Notes: generated from the sequence alone by a model not told the origin. A stretch of DNA of 64,000 nt from Amycolatopsis rubida (GCF_900115345.1 NZ_FOWC01000002.1:744001-808000); one strand, 5' to 3'; positions 49,203-59,951 are shown, numbered from the stretch's first letter. Translations and numbers: made by a program.

Positions 49203-50642
49203 ATGCGGAAAGTCCTGTTGCTCGCCGCCGTCGCCGCGATCGCGGCGACTACGGCACCGGCGGCGTCAGCATCCACAGCGATCGAGTGGGGAGCGTGCCC
49301 GGCCGACGCGCATCCAGCTCCGGGGCTGCAATGCACGACACTCAAGGTGCCAGTGAACTACCAGGATCCGGACGGGCGCAAGATCGATCTCGCGATCTCC
49401 CGCCTGCCCAGCAAGAATCCGGCGAAGAAGCGCGGGGTGCTGTTGCTCAACCCAGGCGGTCCGGGCGGCGAAGGGCTGAGCTATCCCGGCGTCCTGTCGC
49501 TTCAGGTGCCGGGGATTCCGTCGCCGATGCCGAAGGACGTGCTCGACAGCTACGACCTCATCGGCTTCGATCCGCGCGGGGTCGGGCACAGTGCGCCGGT
49601 TACCTGCAATCTCACGCCGGAACAGATGGCGATCGGGAACTTGCCGTACGCCAACGGACCGCAAGACGTCGTGAAGCAGGCAGCCGTGGCGAAGGCGGAG
49701 GCCAAACAGTGCGCTGACGCCAAAACCGGCTGGATGCTGCCCTACACCACCACGGCGAACACCGCGCGCGACATGGACCGGATCCGCGAGGCGTTGGGCG
49801 AGCAGAAGATCTCCTACCTGGGCGCGTCGTACGGGACCTACCTCGGCGCGGTGTACACCACGATGTACCCGCGGCGCAGCGACCGGATCGTGCTCGACAG
49901 CAACCTCGGACCGGGCGGTTACGACATCGACGCGATGCACGGCTTCGGCCGGGGAATCGAGGATCGCTTCCCCGATTTCGCGAAGTACGCCGCGGCGAAT
50001 CCGCAGTACGGTCTCGGCAGCACGCCAGCGCAGGCGACGGCGAAGTTCTACGACCTGGTCGCGCGGCTGGACCGGCACCCGGTCGCCGGGATCACCGGCG
50101 GGCTCCTGCGCGGGGCGGCGTTTTCGTTGACCTACAGCGACTCTCAGTTCACGACGCTGGCCGCGATGATGCACGACCTTGACCAGGGCAAGGAACCGGC
50201 CCAAGAAGGACCGGCGGCGAGCGAGAACATGTTCGCCTCCCGGTTCGCGGTGATCTGCGGCGATTCGAACTGGCCGAAATCGATCGGAGCCTACCAGGTG
50301 AACGTGGCGCTCGACCGCGTCCGGTATCCGCTGATCGGGGCGGGCGAGGCGAACATCGCGGCGTGTGCGTACTGGGCCGCGCCGGTCGAGCAGAAGGTGC
50401 GGATCAGCGACCGCGGGCCGTCGAATGTGCTGATGGTGCAGAACACGCGCGACCCGGGCACGCCGCTGGTCAACGCACGCAAGCTGCGCGCGGCGTTCGG
50501 TGACCGGGCGCGGATGGTGACCGTCGACCAAGGCGGACACGGGGCTTACGTATTCGCGGCCAACAAGTGCGGGAACAACGCGGTGAACGAGTTCCTCACC
50601 ACCGGAAAGCGGCCCGCGGCGGACGTTTTCTGCGCGGCTTAA
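49203..50642 (+). CDS. Secreted alpha/beta-hydrolase, tripeptidyl aminopeptidase type
   Basis: The 479-residue protein has a Sec signal (VLLLAAVAAIAATTAPAASA, cleaved near residue 23) and the fold of Streptomyces tripeptidyl aminopeptidases and related SlpD/SlpE peptidases. VLLLNPGGPGGEGLSY is the oxyanion region, the nucleophile S209 lies in YLGASYGTYLG, the Asp in VQNTRDPGTPL and the His in DQGGHGAYVF. A late pair of cysteines (CGNN ... VFCAA) closes the protein. It should trim tripeptides from peptides outside the cell. ATG behind GGAGGAGGAAAGG. Confidence 0.9.
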   Translation: MRKVLLLAAVAAIAATTAPAASASTAIEWGACPADAHPAPGLQCTTLKVPVNYQDPDGRKIDLAISRLPSKNPAKKRGVLLLNPGGPGGEGLSYPGVLSLQVPGIPSPMPKDVLDSYDLIGFDPRGVGHSAPVTCNLTPEQMAIGNLPYANGPQDVVKQAAVAKAEAKQCADAKTGWMLPYTTTANTARDMDRIREALGEQKISYLGASYGTYLGAVYTTMYPRRSDRIVLDSNLGPGGYDIDAMHGFGRGIEDRFPDFAKYAAANPQYGLGSTPAQATAKFYDLVARLDRHPVAGITGGLLRGAAFSLTYSDSQFTTLAAMMHDLDQGKEPAQEGPAASENMFASRFAVICGDSNWPKSIGAYQVNVALDRVRYPLIGAGEANIAACAYWAAPVEQKVRISDRGPSNVLMVQNTRDPGTPLVNARKLRAAFGDRARMVTVDQGGHGAYVFAANKCGNNAVNEFLTTGKRPAADVFCAA

Positions 50643-51586
50643 ACCTCCAGCACGATCCGGCCGCGCGCCTCGCCTGACTCCAGCAATCGGTGCGCTTCGG
50701 CGGCCGACGACAGAGTCAGGCGGGTACCGATCCGGGGACGCAGGATGCCGGTGGACAGGCCCTGGTTGATGACGCGAGCCGCGGAACCCAGCGCGGTGAC
50801 ACCGGCGTTGCTGAGGGCGAAACCGCGGATGCTGGCATCCCGGGTGTACAACTCGCCGATCGGCAGCGTCGGCGTCTCCCGCAGTCCGGCCATCGCCACG
50901 ATGCGTCCGCCTCGGGACAACAGCGGCACTGCCGAGATCAGGTCGTGGCGGCCCGCGTTGTCCCACAACAGATCCACTGCGGGGAGTTTGTCGTAGAGGT
51001 CGGGATCGGTGTAGTCGAAAACCTCTTCGGCACCGCATTCCCAGCACCACTCCGCGTCGTCGGCGCGGGCGGTGGCGATGACGCGCAGGCCGGCGGTCGA
51101 AGCAAGTTGGACGACCGCGCTGCCGACGCCGCCGCCCGCGCCGAGCACCGCGATCGTCTCGCCGTAGCCGGCGTCGGCGTGCTCGAAGAGACCGAGATAC
51201 GCCGTGGCGGCGGAGTGCAGGACGGCGACCGCGTCGTCAGAAACCCCGTCCGGCAACGCATACAGCCGGTCCTCGGGGACCGCGCAGTACTCGGCGAAGG
51301 AACCCTGCCGTCCGTCGTAGCCGAGGCTGTTGCACCACACTCGGTCGCCGGGGGCGAAGCGGTTGACCGGCGAGGAGACGACGGTGCCCACCAGATCCCG
51401 GCCGATGACGAACGGAAACGAAACGTCGGTGGCGTACGCGCCGGAACGGACGAAGGTGTCGACGTGGTTCACCGCCACCGCGGAGACTTTCACCAGCACC
51501 TCGCGCGGGCCGGGCACCGGGTCCGGGAGCGGGCCGATCTTGATCTCGGAACTGCTGCCGAGGGAGGTCACATATGCACCGATCAC
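50639..51586 (-). CDS. Zinc-free NADPH:quinone oxidoreductase-like MDR
   Basis: A 315-residue medium-chain dehydrogenase: VKVSAVAVNHVDTFVRSGAY, FVIGRDLVGTVVSSPVNRFAPGDRVW, Rossmann motif VLGAGGGVGSAVVQLASTAGLRV and a C-terminal AEAHRLLESGEARGRIVLEV. It keeps three Cys in the middle (CNSLGY, WCWECG) but lacks the structural zinc cluster. GTG starts at 51586 and 51592 are possible; neither has a good ribosome site. Its stop overlaps that of the convergent peptidase gene by four bases. Confidence 0.88.
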   Translation of the reverse strand: MIGAYVTSLGSSSEIKIGPLPDPVPGPREVLVKVSAVAVNHVDTFVRSGAYATDVSFPFVIGRDLVGTVVSSPVNRFAPGDRVWCNSLGYDGRQGSFAEYCAVPEDRLYALPDGVSDDAVAVLHSAATAYLGLFEHADAGYGETIAVLGAGGGVGSAVVQLASTAGLRVIATARADDAEWCWECGAEEVFDYTDPDLYDKLPAVDLLWDNAGRHDLISAVPLLSRGGRIVAMAGLRETPTLPIGELYTRDASIRGFALSNAGVTALGSAARVINQGLSTGILRPRIGTRLTLSSAAEAHRLLESGEARGRIVLEV

Positions 51587-51694
51587 CGGCACACGGTACC
51601 GCCGGTTTTTCCCGGCTTCGCGCGGACATCGGATTGCTCTCCGCCGCGCGGAAATCCGCGGAACCGGCCTGAGCCGCTCGACCTGACCGCTCCG

Positions 51695-51853
51695 GTGGCA
51701 CCGGCCGACCTCGAACAGGCCCGCATCTTCAGGTGGATCCAGGTCGCGCTGAGCGCGATCGGGCCGCTGCTGCCGCTGATTTTCGCCGGGCTCGCGGTGC
51801 GCACCCGCGACGTGCGGACCTGGTTCTTCCCGCCGCAGCCGTCGGTCAGCTGA
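51695..51853 (+). CDS. Possible small single-pass membrane protein (52 aa)
   Basis: The frame from a GTG at 51695 reads APADLEQARIFRWIQVAL, then SAIGPLLPLIFAGLAV and RTRDVRTWFFPPQPSVS: a charged head, one membrane helix and a basic tail. It is plausible as a small membrane protein or as a remnant of a larger gene whose start was lost. No ribosome site is evident, and it ends inside the convergent hydrolase gene. Confidence 0.35.
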   Translation: MAPADLEQARIFRWIQVALSAIGPLLPLIFAGLAVRTRDVRTWFFPPQPSVS

Positions 51854-52901
51854 TCCGTTCGTCCAGGAACTCGTCCAGGTACCGCCAGGTCGTGCCTCGG
51901 GCCCGGCGTCCGGTGAGCACGCCGAGGTGCCCGCCGGGCGCGGTGCGGAACCGGACCTCCGGCGCGTTCTCCAGCAGCGCGACCACACGTTCCACCGACG
52001 CCCGCGGCGCGATGGTGTCGTTTTCGCCCGCCACCACGAGCATCGGCGTCTTCACGTCGGACAGGCTGATCTTGCGCCCGTTCAGGTCGACAGTGCCCTC
52101 GGCTAGGTCGTTGGTGCGGAACAGACGGTGGTACAGCTGGCCGAAGGTCCGCCCGGGGTAGGCGTACATGTTGCCCATGAAGTGGTCCACGGCCTCGATC
52201 TGCGCGAGGTAGTCGCGGTCGTCGAGGTTTTTCAGGATCGCCAGCGGTTTCGTGATCTCCTTGGAGATCCCGGTGGCGCGGAACACCCGGGTGACCACAT
52301 AGGACGGTGCGCCGCCGAACACCCGGTACACCGGCGTGAGCAGATGCCCGCCGGTCAGGTCCACGAGCGGACGGAACGGCGCGACGATCGGGATCGCGGT
52401 GAAATCGACCGGCGAGCCGACCGCGGTGATCGATTCGATCGGCAGGTCCGGCTGGTCCGCGCTGACCAGCATGGAGAAGATCCCGCCGAGCGACCACGAC
52501 ACCAGGTGCACGCCCTGTCCGCCGGCGTCCTCGCTGACCTTCCGGATCGCCCTCGGCAGCACCTCGTCGATCCAGTGCTCGATGCCGAGGCGGCGGTCGG
52601 AGAAGGCGACCATGCCGTAATCCACCAGGTAGGTCGGGCGTCCGCGCTCGACCAGGTGCTCGATGAGGCTGCAGCCGCGGCGCAGGTCGAAGCAGAGCGC
52701 GGGCGCGGCCAGCGGCGGCACCAGCAGCACCGGCGGGCCCGAGGTCTCGGCCGCGCCGTGCGTCATCCGGTACACCGACCGGTTCGGCCCCTGGTCGATC
52801 AGCACCCTCGGCATCGGCCGCAGATCGGCGACCCCACCCTGAAAAACCTTGCCCACGACATTGGCCGCCGCGGCAGCCAACCGGGCCGGTGGGGAAACCA
52901 T
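51846..52901 (-). CDS. Alpha/beta hydrolase related to polyhydroxyalkanoate synthase
   Basis: A 351-residue protein similar to PhaC-like and other large alpha/beta hydrolases: VLLVPPLAAPALCFDLRRGCSLIEHLVERGRPTYLVDYG, nucleophile S137 in LVSWSLGGIFSM, an Asp in VVAGENDTIAP and the His in PGGHLGVLTG. PHA synthases have Cys at the nucleophile, so Ser here suggests a hydrolase or acyltransferase. AGGAGG upstream of the ATG. The SDR gene lies 103 bases upstream on the same strand. Confidence 0.82.
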   Translation of the reverse strand: MVSPPARLAAAAANVVGKVFQGGVADLRPMPRVLIDQGPNRSVYRMTHGAAETSGPPVLLVPPLAAPALCFDLRRGCSLIEHLVERGRPTYLVDYGMVAFSDRRLGIEHWIDEVLPRAIRKVSEDAGGQGVHLVSWSLGGIFSMLVSADQPDLPIESITAVGSPVDFTAIPIVAPFRPLVDLTGGHLLTPVYRVFGGAPSYVVTRVFRATGISKEITKPLAILKNLDDRDYLAQIEAVDHFMGNMYAYPGRTFGQLYHRLFRTNDLAEGTVDLNGRKISLSDVKTPMLVVAGENDTIAPRASVERVVALLENAPEVRFRTAPGGHLGVLTGRRARGTTWRYLDEFLDERIS

Positions 52902-53004
52902 TCAGCGCCTCCTGGAACTCGTCGTCTGCCGGGCATCTTGCCGTGCGCGCGGGCGCGGCATCAACACGCCACTCCCGCAAGCACCCGGCAAGCGCACGTG
53001 CGCC

Positions 53005-53871
53005 TCAGCCGCTCCCACCAGGCGGGACGGCCGACGGCGCGCTCCGGGCGGCCCGGCCCTCGTATTCGGCGCGCTCGGGCGAATGCGCGGCCGACGCGAG
53101 CAGCTGGTCGCCCCCGAGAGCGCGCATCAGCCATTCCCCGAACGCGCGCGGGAACAGCCGCGTGATCCGGCCGGTCAGATCGAGCGATTTCGGGACGAAG
53201 ACGTCGAACTTCGGCCGCTCCAGCGCGTCGACGATCGCCGCCGCGACGTCGTCGGGCCCCACCGACTTGATGAACCGCGCCTCGCCCAGCCCCGACGCGA
53301 GTTCCGTGCGCACCACCGCGGGCATCACGCAGGACACCTCGACACCGGTGCCGCGCAGCTCCAGCCGCACCGCCTCGGACAGCCCGACCACTGCGTGTTT
53401 CGTAGCGCAGTACGTGGCCGCTCCGGAGAATCCGGACTTTCCAGCCATCGACGCCACGTTCACGATGTGTCCACGGCCGCGCGGCTTCATCCGCTTGACG
53501 GCCTCGCGCGTGCCGTGCACGACCGCGTGCACATTGATCTCCAGCAGCCGCCGCGTGGCCGCGTCGTCCTCCTCGTCCAGCGGCGAAAGCGGCATGATCC
53601 CGGCGTTGTTGATCAGCACGTCGATCGGCCCGACGGTGCGTTCGACGTCGTCCAGGAACGCGGTGAAGGCGGCCGGGTCGGTGACGTCCAGCGGCGACGC
53701 GACCACCTCCGGGCCCAGCTCACCAGCGGTTTTCCCGGCGCGGACCCGGTCGAGGTCACCCAGCACCAGCCGGGAGCCGCGCCGGTGCAGCGCGGCGGCG
53801 GTGGCCGCCCCGATGCCCTGCGCGCCGCCCGTGACGACAACGACCTTTCCGGAGAGCGACTGCCTCGCCAT
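53005..53871 (-). CDS. Short-chain dehydrogenase/reductase (SDR)
   Basis: The 288-residue protein is a classical SDR: cofactor motif VVVTGGAQGIGAATAAAL, NNAGIMPLSPLDEED, catalytic Ser in NVASMAGKSG and the YxxxK motif YCATK. The C-terminal part is extended with a Pro/Gly tail. Substrate unknown; it is transcribed with the PhaC-like hydrolase, which hints at a lipid or ketone substrate. GAGGAG precedes the ATG. TTGACA and TTGGCCAA lie in the 60 bases upstream but I cannot assign a promoter. Confidence 0.9.
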   Translation of the reverse strand: MARQSLSGKVVVVTGGAQGIGAATAAALHRRGSRLVLGDLDRVRAGKTAGELGPEVVASPLDVTDPAAFTAFLDDVERTVGPIDVLINNAGIMPLSPLDEEDDAATRRLLEINVHAVVHGTREAVKRMKPRGRGHIVNVASMAGKSGFSGAATYCATKHAVVGLSEAVRLELRGTGVEVSCVMPAVVRTELASGLGEARFIKSVGPDDVAAAIVDALERPKFDVFVPKSLDLTGRITRLFPRAFGEWLMRALGGDQLLASAAHSPERAEYEGRAARSAPSAVPPGGSG

Positions 53872-53931
53872 GGCGGACTCCTCGGTCTATTGACACTTGG
53901 CCAATATCGTCCTCCGGACCAGTCCGGGCCG

Positions 53932-54441
53932 CTATCCCCCAACCCGTTGCTCAAGGACCTGCCCGAGCCAGCCGTCGACGGTGAACTGCTCGGCCGGCGT
54001 GAAGCCCTGGCTCTGGTAGTAGCGCGGCAGATCGCCGTCGCCGCCCGCCCAGCAGTCGACGCGCACCAGGTCGATCCCGCGGCGTTTCGCCTCGTCCATC
54101 GAATGCCGCAGCAGCCGCGAGCCGACCCGTTGCCCGGTGAACTGGCGCGAGGTGATCAACAGCCGCACGTACAACTCGGGCTCGTCGACCGGCGGGACGT
54201 AGGGCATGGCTTGGCCGAGGATCAACGCGCCCGCGGGCTTTCCGTCGATCTCCGCCATCCGGAACTCGGGGTCCGCCGCGTACTCGCGCACTCGCTCGGC
54301 CCGCTTCGGGATCTTGCTCCACGGTTCGGTGCCCCATTGACCCGCGCTGCCGCGAGCGACCAGCCAGGCGACGGCGTCGTCGAAAAACCCCAGTACAACG
54401 TCTGCGTCTCCGGCGACCCCAGGCCGGATAGTGAACTCCAT
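53932..54441 (-). CDS. GNAT-family N-acetyltransferase
   Basis: A 169-residue GNAT protein: FTIRPGVAGDADVVLGFFDDAVAWL at the N-terminus, VRLLITSRQFTGQRVGSRLLRHSMDEAKRRG with the acetyl-CoA loop QRVGSR, and RYYQSQGFTPAEQFTV at the C-terminus. The acceptor is unknown. The ATG at 54441 is favoured by the start of the conserved domain. It lies 60 bases upstream of the SDR gene on the same strand. Confidence 0.87.
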   Translation of the reverse strand: MEFTIRPGVAGDADVVLGFFDDAVAWLVARGSAGQWGTEPWSKIPKRAERVREYAADPEFRMAEIDGKPAGALILGQAMPYVPPVDEPELYVRLLITSRQFTGQRVGSRLLRHSMDEAKRRGIDLVRVDCWAGGDGDLPRYYQSQGFTPAEQFTVDGWLGQVLEQRVGG

Positions 54442-54559
54442 ATGCCCACAATAGGGATTTCTCCGCAGCAGACACCGCGACAACCGTGCACGCAGTCCTC
54501 CGGTGCGGCCAGTGTGCACGTACGCGACTCGGCCCGGACGCCCTGGCGGTGCCTGGGTC

Positions 54560-55717
54560 TCAGGCGCCGACCCCGAGGTGGCGCGCGATCAGCATCTTCT
54601 GGACCTCGCTGGTTCCCTCGCCGATTTCCAGGATCTTCGCGTCGCGGTAGAAACGGCTGACCGGGAATTCGTTCATGAAGCCGTATCCGCCGTAGATCTG
54701 CGTCGCGTCGCGGGCGTTGTCCATCGCCGCGTCCGACGCCACCAGTTTCGCGATCGACGCTTCCTTCTTGAACGGTTCGCCGCGCAGCATTTTCGACGCC
54801 GCCTGGTAGTACGCCAGCCGGGCGGTGTGCGCGCGGACCTCCATCTCCGCGATCTTGAACTGGATCGCCTGGTACTCGCCGATCCGGTGGCCGAACGCGA
54901 CGCGGTCCTTCGCGTACTTCAGGCATTCGTCCACGCAGCCCTGCGCGAGACCGACGCTCAGCGCGGCGATCGCCACCCGTCCCTCGTCCAAAATGGACAG
55001 GAACTGCGCGTAGCCGCGGCCCCGCTTGCCGACCAGGTTCTCGGCGGGCACCCGGACGTCGGAAAAGGACAGTTCGTGGGTGTCCGAGCAGTTCCAGCCG
55101 ACCTTCGAGTACTTCGGGGCCACCGCGAAGCCCGGCGTGCCGGACGGGACGATGATCGCCGAGATCTCCTTGCGGCCGTTCTCCATCACGTCGGTGACCG
55201 CGGTGACGGTGACCAGTTTCGTGATGTCGGTGCCGGAGTTGGTGATGAACGCCTTGCTGCCGTTGATGACCCACTCGTCGCCGTCGAGCCGGGCGCGCGT
55301 GCGGGTGGCCCCGGCGTCGGAGCCGCCGCCGGGTTCGGTGAGGCCGAATCCGCCGAGCGCCTCGGCCGTGGTCAGCATCGGCAGCCAGGTTTCCTTCTGC
55401 TCCTGGGTGCCGAAGCGGTAAATGGGCATCGCGCCGAGCGAAACCCCCGCCTCCAGCGTGATCGCGACCGAGGAATCGACCCGCGCCAGCTCCTCCAGCG
55501 CGAGGCACAGCGCGAAGTAATCCCCGCCCATGCCGCCGAATTCCTCCGGGAACGGCAGGCCGAACAGGCCCATCTCGCCCATTTTCGCGACCAGCTCGTA
55601 CGGGAATTCTTCCTTCTCGTACAGCGGGCCGATCACCGGCGCGACCTCCGCCTGAGCGAAGTCCTCGACCGTCTTGCGAAGCGCTTCGTATTCGTCGTCC
55701 AGCCGGAAGTCGATCAC
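54560..55717 (-). CDS. acdH: Acyl-CoA dehydrogenase (branched-chain/AcdH type)
   Basis: The 385-residue dehydrogenase has the flavin loop [61 protein letters not shown] and catalytic Glu in [20 protein letters not shown]. It resembles Streptomyces AcdH, which oxidises isovaleryl-, isobutyryl- and 2-methylbutyryl-CoA in Val/Leu/Ile breakdown. GTG start overlaps the accA1-type stop (GTGA). As in Streptomyces it is in an operon with the carboxylase genes; no HMG-CoA lyase gene follows here. Confidence 0.88.
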   Translation of the reverse strand: MIDFRLDDEYEALRKTVEDFAQAEVAPVIGPLYEKEEFPYELVAKMGEMGLFGLPFPEEFGGMGGDYFALCLALEELARVDSSVAITLEAGVSLGAMPIYRFGTQEQKETWLPMLTTAEALGGFGLTEPGGGSDAGATRTRARLDGDEWVINGSKAFITNSGTDITKLVTVTAVTDVMENGRKEISAIIVPSGTPGFAVAPKYSKVGWNCSDTHELSFSDVRVPAENLVGKRGRGYAQFLSILDEGRVAIAALSVGLAQGCVDECLKYAKDRVAFGHRIGEYQAIQFKIAEMEVRAHTARLAYYQAASKMLRGEPFKKEASIAKLVASDAAMDNARDATQIYGGYGFMNEFPVSRFYRDAKILEIGEGTSEVQKMLIARHLGVGA

Positions 55718-57720
55718 TGCTTCTCCTCCACCGCGCTCACCACGGCCAGCGTCTCGTCGAGCGCGACCTGCTGGCCGACCCGCACCGAAAGCTCAGTCAC
55801 CACACCGTCGATCGGCGCGGTCACGGTGTGCTCCATCTTCATCGCCTCGACGACCAGCAGCGGCGTCCCCGCGCTCACCACGTCGCCTTCGGCGCCCTTC
55901 ACCACCAGCACCGTTCCCGGCATCGGGCTCTTCACCGGGCCGGCGCCCGCCGCCTCGCCGCGCGAGGACAACGTGAATTCCTGGTCGGCGAACGCGAACG
56001 ACCGGCCTTCGCGGGCCAGCCACACCGTCCGTTGTGGACCGTCCGCGCAGCGGTACCGCTCCATGCCATTCGCCCGGCGCACTTCAAGCAGATCGCCTTC
56101 GCGGCGAGCCGAAACGCGCACTGGCTCGGCGTCGTCCACCTGCACCGAAGCGTCCGACGGAGTGCCCTCGACCCGCACCACGGCCTGGCTTTCCCCAGTC
56201 CGCAAGCGGAAAGTGATCCCGCCGGGGCCGCTGAGCCGCCATCCGCTCGGGATGTCCCACGGGTCCACGACCGCGCCGGTCGGCTGCAGCGAGAGCAGCC
56301 GGTCCATGGCCGCGGCGACGAAAAACCCAGCCGGGACTTCCGAAGAGATCAGTTCGGACAGTCGCCGGTCCACCAGTTCGGTGTCCAGCCGTCCGGCGCG
56401 AACGTCCTCGTCAGCCAGCAACCCGCGCAGGAACGCGATGTTCGTGCCGAGGCCGAGCAACGCGGTGTCGGCCAGCGCGCGGTCCAGTTTCTGCAGCGCC
56501 GAGGCGCGGTCCGGGCCGTGCGCGATGATCTTCGCCAGCATCGGGTCGTAGTTCGACCCGACCACCGCACCGGCCGACATCCACGAGTCCACCCGCACGC
56601 CGTCGCCGGACGGTTCGTGCACGGCCAGCACCGTGCCGCCGGTCGGGATGAATCCGCGTGCCGGGTCCTCGGCGTAGACGCGGGCTTCGACCGCGTGCCC
56701 GTCGAGGCGCACGTCGTCCTGCGTCAAGCCGAGTGGCTCCCCGGCCGCGACCCGAACCTGCCAGGACACCAGGTCGAGGCCGGTCACCATTTCCGTGACC
56801 GGGTGCTCGACCTGCAGCCGGGTGTTCATCTCCATGAAGAAGAACTCGTCCGGATTGTGCGCGGACATGATGAACTCGACCGTGCCCGCGCCGACGTAGC
56901 CGACCGACCGCGCGGCTTCCGCGGCCGCCGCGCCCATCTTCGCCCGGGTGGCCTCGTCCAGCAGCACCGACGGCGCTTCCTCGATGATCTTCTGGTGCCG
57001 CCGCTGCAGGCTGCACTCGCGTTCGCCGAGGTGCAGCACGGTGCCGTGGGTGTCGGCCAGCACCTGGATCTCGATGTGCCGCGGCGTGGTGACGAACCGC
57101 TCCATCAACAGTGTGTCGTCCCCGAACGAACTCTTCGCTTCCCGGCGCGCGGACTCGATCGCAGCGTCCAGTTCGGACTCTTCGTGCACCAGGCGCATTC
57201 CCTTGCCGCCACCGCCCGCGGACGGCTTCAGCAGCAGCGGATAGCCGACTTTCGCCGCGGCTTCGGCGAACCCGCCCTCCGGGATGTCCACATCGGACGC
57301 ACCGGGCACCACCGGTACCCCGGCCGCGGACACCGTGGCCTTCGCCCGGATCTTGTCGCCCATCTTGTCGATCGCTTCCGGCGGCGGACCGATGAACACC
57401 AGTCCGGCCTCCGCGCAAGCCCGCGCGAACGCGGTGTTCTCGGCAAGGAAGCCATAACCCGGGTGCACCGCTTGCGCACCGGTTTCCGTTGCCGCGGCGA
57501 CGATCGCCGGGATCGACAGGTAGCTCTTCGCCGCTTCGGCCGGGCCGAGGCGCACCGCGGTGTCAGCCTCGCGGACATGCCGGGCGTCGGCGTCCGCGTC
57601 GCTGTACACCGCCACCGAACGGATCCCGAGCGCACGCAGCGACCGGATTACGCGAACCGCGATCTCCCCGCGGTTGGCGACCAGAACAGTGTTGAACAGA
57701 GAACCCTCGAACACGCTCAT
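55714..57720 (-). CDS. accA1: Acyl-CoA (methylcrotonyl-CoA) carboxylase alpha subunit, biotin carboxylase + BCCP
   Basis: A 668-residue fusion: biotin carboxylase at about residues 5-450 ([34 protein letters not shown], the ATP-grasp [11 protein letters not shown] and [18 protein letters not shown]), a central linker, and a C-terminal BCCP domain with the biotinylated Lys in [11 protein letters not shown]. It carboxylates biotin with ATP and bicarbonate for the beta subunit encoded upstream. The ATG of TGATG overlaps the beta-subunit stop; a GTG three bases earlier is also possible. Second of three genes in the operon. Confidence 0.92.
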   Translation of the reverse strand: MSVFEGSLFNTVLVANRGEIAVRVIRSLRALGIRSVAVYSDADADARHVREADTAVRLGPAEAAKSYLSIPAIVAAATETGAQAVHPGYGFLAENTAFARACAEAGLVFIGPPPEAIDKMGDKIRAKATVSAAGVPVVPGASDVDIPEGGFAEAAAKVGYPLLLKPSAGGGGKGMRLVHEESELDAAIESARREAKSSFGDDTLLMERFVTTPRHIEIQVLADTHGTVLHLGERECSLQRRHQKIIEEAPSVLLDEATRAKMGAAAAEAARSVGYVGAGTVEFIMSAHNPDEFFFMEMNTRLQVEHPVTEMVTGLDLVSWQVRVAAGEPLGLTQDDVRLDGHAVEARVYAEDPARGFIPTGGTVLAVHEPSGDGVRVDSWMSAGAVVGSNYDPMLAKIIAHGPDRASALQKLDRALADTALLGLGTNIAFLRGLLADEDVRAGRLDTELVDRRLSELISSEVPAGFFVAAAMDRLLSLQPTGAVVDPWDIPSGWRLSGPGGITFRLRTGESQAVVRVEGTPSDASVQVDDAEPVRVSARREGDLLEVRRANGMERYRCADGPQRTVWLAREGRSFAFADQEFTLSSRGEAAGAGPVKSPMPGTVLVVKGAEGDVVSAGTPLLVVEAMKMEHTVTAPIDGVVTELSVRVGQQVALDETLAVVSAVEEKQ

Positions 57721-59333
57721 CACATCCGGAAGACGCCGTAGTTGACCTCGGGCAAGGGAGCGTTAGCCGCGGCCGAAAGCGCGAGCCCGAGCACCGTGCG
57801 GGTGTCCGCCGGGTCGATCACGCCGTCGTCCCACAGCCGCGCCGTGGAGTAGTACGGGCTGCCCTGTTCCTCGTACTGCTCGCGGATCGGGTCCTTGAAG
57901 GTTTCTTCGTCCTCAGTGGACCATTCGCCGCCGCGGCCCTCGATCGCGTCGCGGCGCACCGTCGACAGCACCGAGGCCGCCTGCTCGCCGCCCATCACGG
58001 AAATCCGCGCGTTCGGCCACATCCACAGGAACCGCGGCGAATACGCCCGGCCGCACATGGAGTAGTTGCCCGCGCCGAAGGAGCCGCCGATGATCACGGT
58101 GAACTTCGGCACCCGCGCGCAGGCCACCGCGGTGACCATTTTCGCGCCGTGCTTGGCGATGCCGCCCGCCTCGTACGCGCGGCCGACCATGAAGCCGGTG
58201 ATGTTCTGCAGGAACACCAACGGGATCGAGCGCCGGTCGCACAGTTCGATGAAGTGCGCGCCCTTCATCGCGGACTCGGCGAACAGCACGCCATTGTTCG
58301 CGATGATGCCGACCGGGTGGCCGTGGATGTGCGCGAAGCCGGTGACGAGCGTCGAGCCGTATTCCTTCTTGAACTCCGCGAACCGGCTGCCGTCGACGAC
58401 GCGGGCGATGACCTCGCGCACGTCGTACGGGGTCCGCGAATCCGTCGGCACCACGCCGTACAGCTCGCGTTCGTCCGCCGCGGGCGGCTCGATCGCCTTG
58501 ACGTCCCACGGCCGCGGCGTGCGCGGGCCGAGCGTGGAAACGATGTCGCGGACGATGCGCAGCGCGTGCGCGTCGTCGTCGGCGAGGTGGTCGGTGACAC
58601 CGGACTGCCGCGAGTGCACGTCGCCGCCGCCCAGTTCCTCGGCCGTGACGACCTCGCCGGTCGCGGCCTTCACCAGCGGCGGGCCGCCGAGGAAAATGGT
58701 GCCCTGATTGCGCACGATGACCGCTTCGTCGCTCATCGCCGGGACGTACGCGCCGCCTGCGGTGCACGAGCCGAGCACGGCGGCGATCTGCGGGATCCCG
58801 CGCGCGGACATGGTGGCCTGGTTGTAGAAGATCCGGCCGAAGTGTTCGCGGTCCGGGAAGACCTCGTCCTGGCGCGGGAGGAACGCGCCGCCCGAGTCGA
58901 CCAGGTAAATGCACGGCAGGTTGTTGTGCAGTGCGACTTCCTGCGCCCGCAGGTGCTTCTTCACCGTCATCGGGTAGTACGTGCCGCCCTTGACCGTGGC
59001 GTCGTTGGCCACGATCACGCATTCGCGGCCGGCCACCCGCCCGATCCCGGTGATGATGCCCGCCGACGGTGCCTCGTCGTCGTACAGCCCGGTGGCCGCG
59101 AGCGGGGAAAGCTCGAGGAACGGGGATCCCGGGTCCAGCAGCGCGTCCACCCGGTCGCGGGGCAGCAGCTTGCCGCGTTCCACATGGCGGGCACGCGACT
59201 TCTCCGGCCCGCCGAGACGGGCGGCGGCGAGCCGCTTGTGCAGATCCTCGACCAATTCTCCGTGCGAAGTGACGCTGCGGGTGAAGGTGTCGCTGTTCGG
59301 ATCCGCGGAACTGCGCAGTACCGGCGTGTCCAT
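57720..59333 (-). CDS. accD1: Acyl-CoA (methylcrotonyl-CoA) carboxylase beta subunit
   Basis: The 537-residue carboxyltransferase matches methylcrotonyl-CoA carboxylase beta chains: [40 protein letters not shown], the acyl-CoA domain with [17 protein letters not shown], and the C-terminal [33 protein letters not shown]. It transfers carboxybiotin CO2 to an acyl-CoA; the adjacent acdH suggests 3-methylcrotonyl-CoA from leucine. GGAGAG precedes the ATG. First gene of the operon, with two TetR operators immediately upstream. Confidence 0.92.
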   Translation of the reverse strand: MDTPVLRSSADPNSDTFTRSVTSHGELVEDLHKRLAAARLGGPEKSRARHVERGKLLPRDRVDALLDPGSPFLELSPLAATGLYDDEAPSAGIITGIGRVAGRECVIVANDATVKGGTYYPMTVKKHLRAQEVALHNNLPCIYLVDSGGAFLPRQDEVFPDREHFGRIFYNQATMSARGIPQIAAVLGSCTAGGAYVPAMSDEAVIVRNQGTIFLGGPPLVKAATGEVVTAEELGGGDVHSRQSGVTDHLADDDAHALRIVRDIVSTLGPRTPRPWDVKAIEPPAADERELYGVVPTDSRTPYDVREVIARVVDGSRFAEFKKEYGSTLVTGFAHIHGHPVGIIANNGVLFAESAMKGAHFIELCDRRSIPLVFLQNITGFMVGRAYEAGGIAKHGAKMVTAVACARVPKFTVIIGGSFGAGNYSMCGRAYSPRFLWMWPNARISVMGGEQAASVLSTVRRDAIEGRGGEWSTEDEETFKDPIREQYEEQGSPYYSTARLWDDGVIDPADTRTVLGLALSAAANAPLPEVNYGVFRM

Positions 59334-59349
59334 GGCTCTCCGTCGAGAC

Positions 59350-59393
59350 GTTAGCGGTCGTTAACTCCGTCGGAGATGTTAGTGCTCGTTAAC
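59350..59393. promoter_or_regulatory. Twin TetR operators of the accD1 operon
   Basis: GTTAGCG-GT-CGTTAAC (59350-59365) and GTTAGTG-CT-CGTTAAC (59378-59393): two near-palindromes with centres 28 bases apart, starting 16 bases upstream of the accD1 ATG. They match the perfect site before the TetR gene at 60616. Confidence 0.8.
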
Positions 59394-59453
59394 CGCCCTG
59401 TCCAGTCCAGCCCGAAGCGCCCGCCCCCGCGAGGCGGGTGAAAGAGGAAACAC

Positions 59454-59951
59454 TCAGCCCGCGACGGCGTCGGAGATCCAGCCGGCCACCGGCAGGTCCC
59501 GTTCGAGACATTCGACCGACAGCCGGATCGTCCAGCGCAGCGCCTGCAGCAAGAGGCTGTCCACCTCGTTCGGCGCGGCGCTCGCCAACGCGATCTCGAC
59601 CTGTTCGCGCGCGGCCGCGGTATTGCCGTGCACCTCGGCGAGCAGCGTGCGGACGGCGGTGCGGACCGGCGGGTCGGCCTGGTCGATCGAAACCTCTTCG
59701 CCGGCCTCGTCGAAAACCTGCACCTTGACCGGCGCGGTGCCGCCGTCACCGAGGGTGGACACCATGGCGCTGCACTCGCCGAAGAGCAGCAGCATCAGCT
59801 CTTTGGTTTCCTCGTCGCGTTCGCCCGGCTCCTGCGACGAGGGCGTGACCTCTTCCAGCGCCTCCGTGTCCTCGCCAAGGCTGATGGCGACGAGCGCGCG
59901 CTGTGCCTTCTCGACGAGTCGCTGCTCGCCCTCGCTCCGGTCCGCGGTCAC
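59454..59951 (-). CDS. Conserved hypothetical cytosolic protein (165 aa)
   Basis: A 165-residue acidic, mostly helical protein without signal or membrane segments: QRLVEKAQRALVAISLGEDTE, KELMLLLFGECSAMVSTL and EVDSLLLQALRWTIRLSVECLERD. I do not recognise a domain. It lies 103 bases upstream of the accD1 operon operators and 52 bases downstream of the TetR gene on the same strand, so it may be co-transcribed with the regulator. GTG start, without a clear ribosome site. Confidence 0.65.
   Translation of the reverse strand: MTADRSEGEQRLVEKAQRALVAISLGEDTEALEEVTPSSQEPGERDEETKELMLLLFGECSAMVSTLGDGGTAPVKVQVFDEAGEEVSIDQADPPVRTAVRTLLAEVHGNTAAAREQVEIALASAAPNEVDSLLLQALRWTIRLSVECLERDLPVAGWISDAVAG

Noticed and set aside
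51846..52901. phaC (polyhydroxyalkanoate synthase)
   Set aside because: The nucleophile is Ser (SWSLGG), not the Cys needed for PHA polymerisation, and the protein is shorter than class I synthases.
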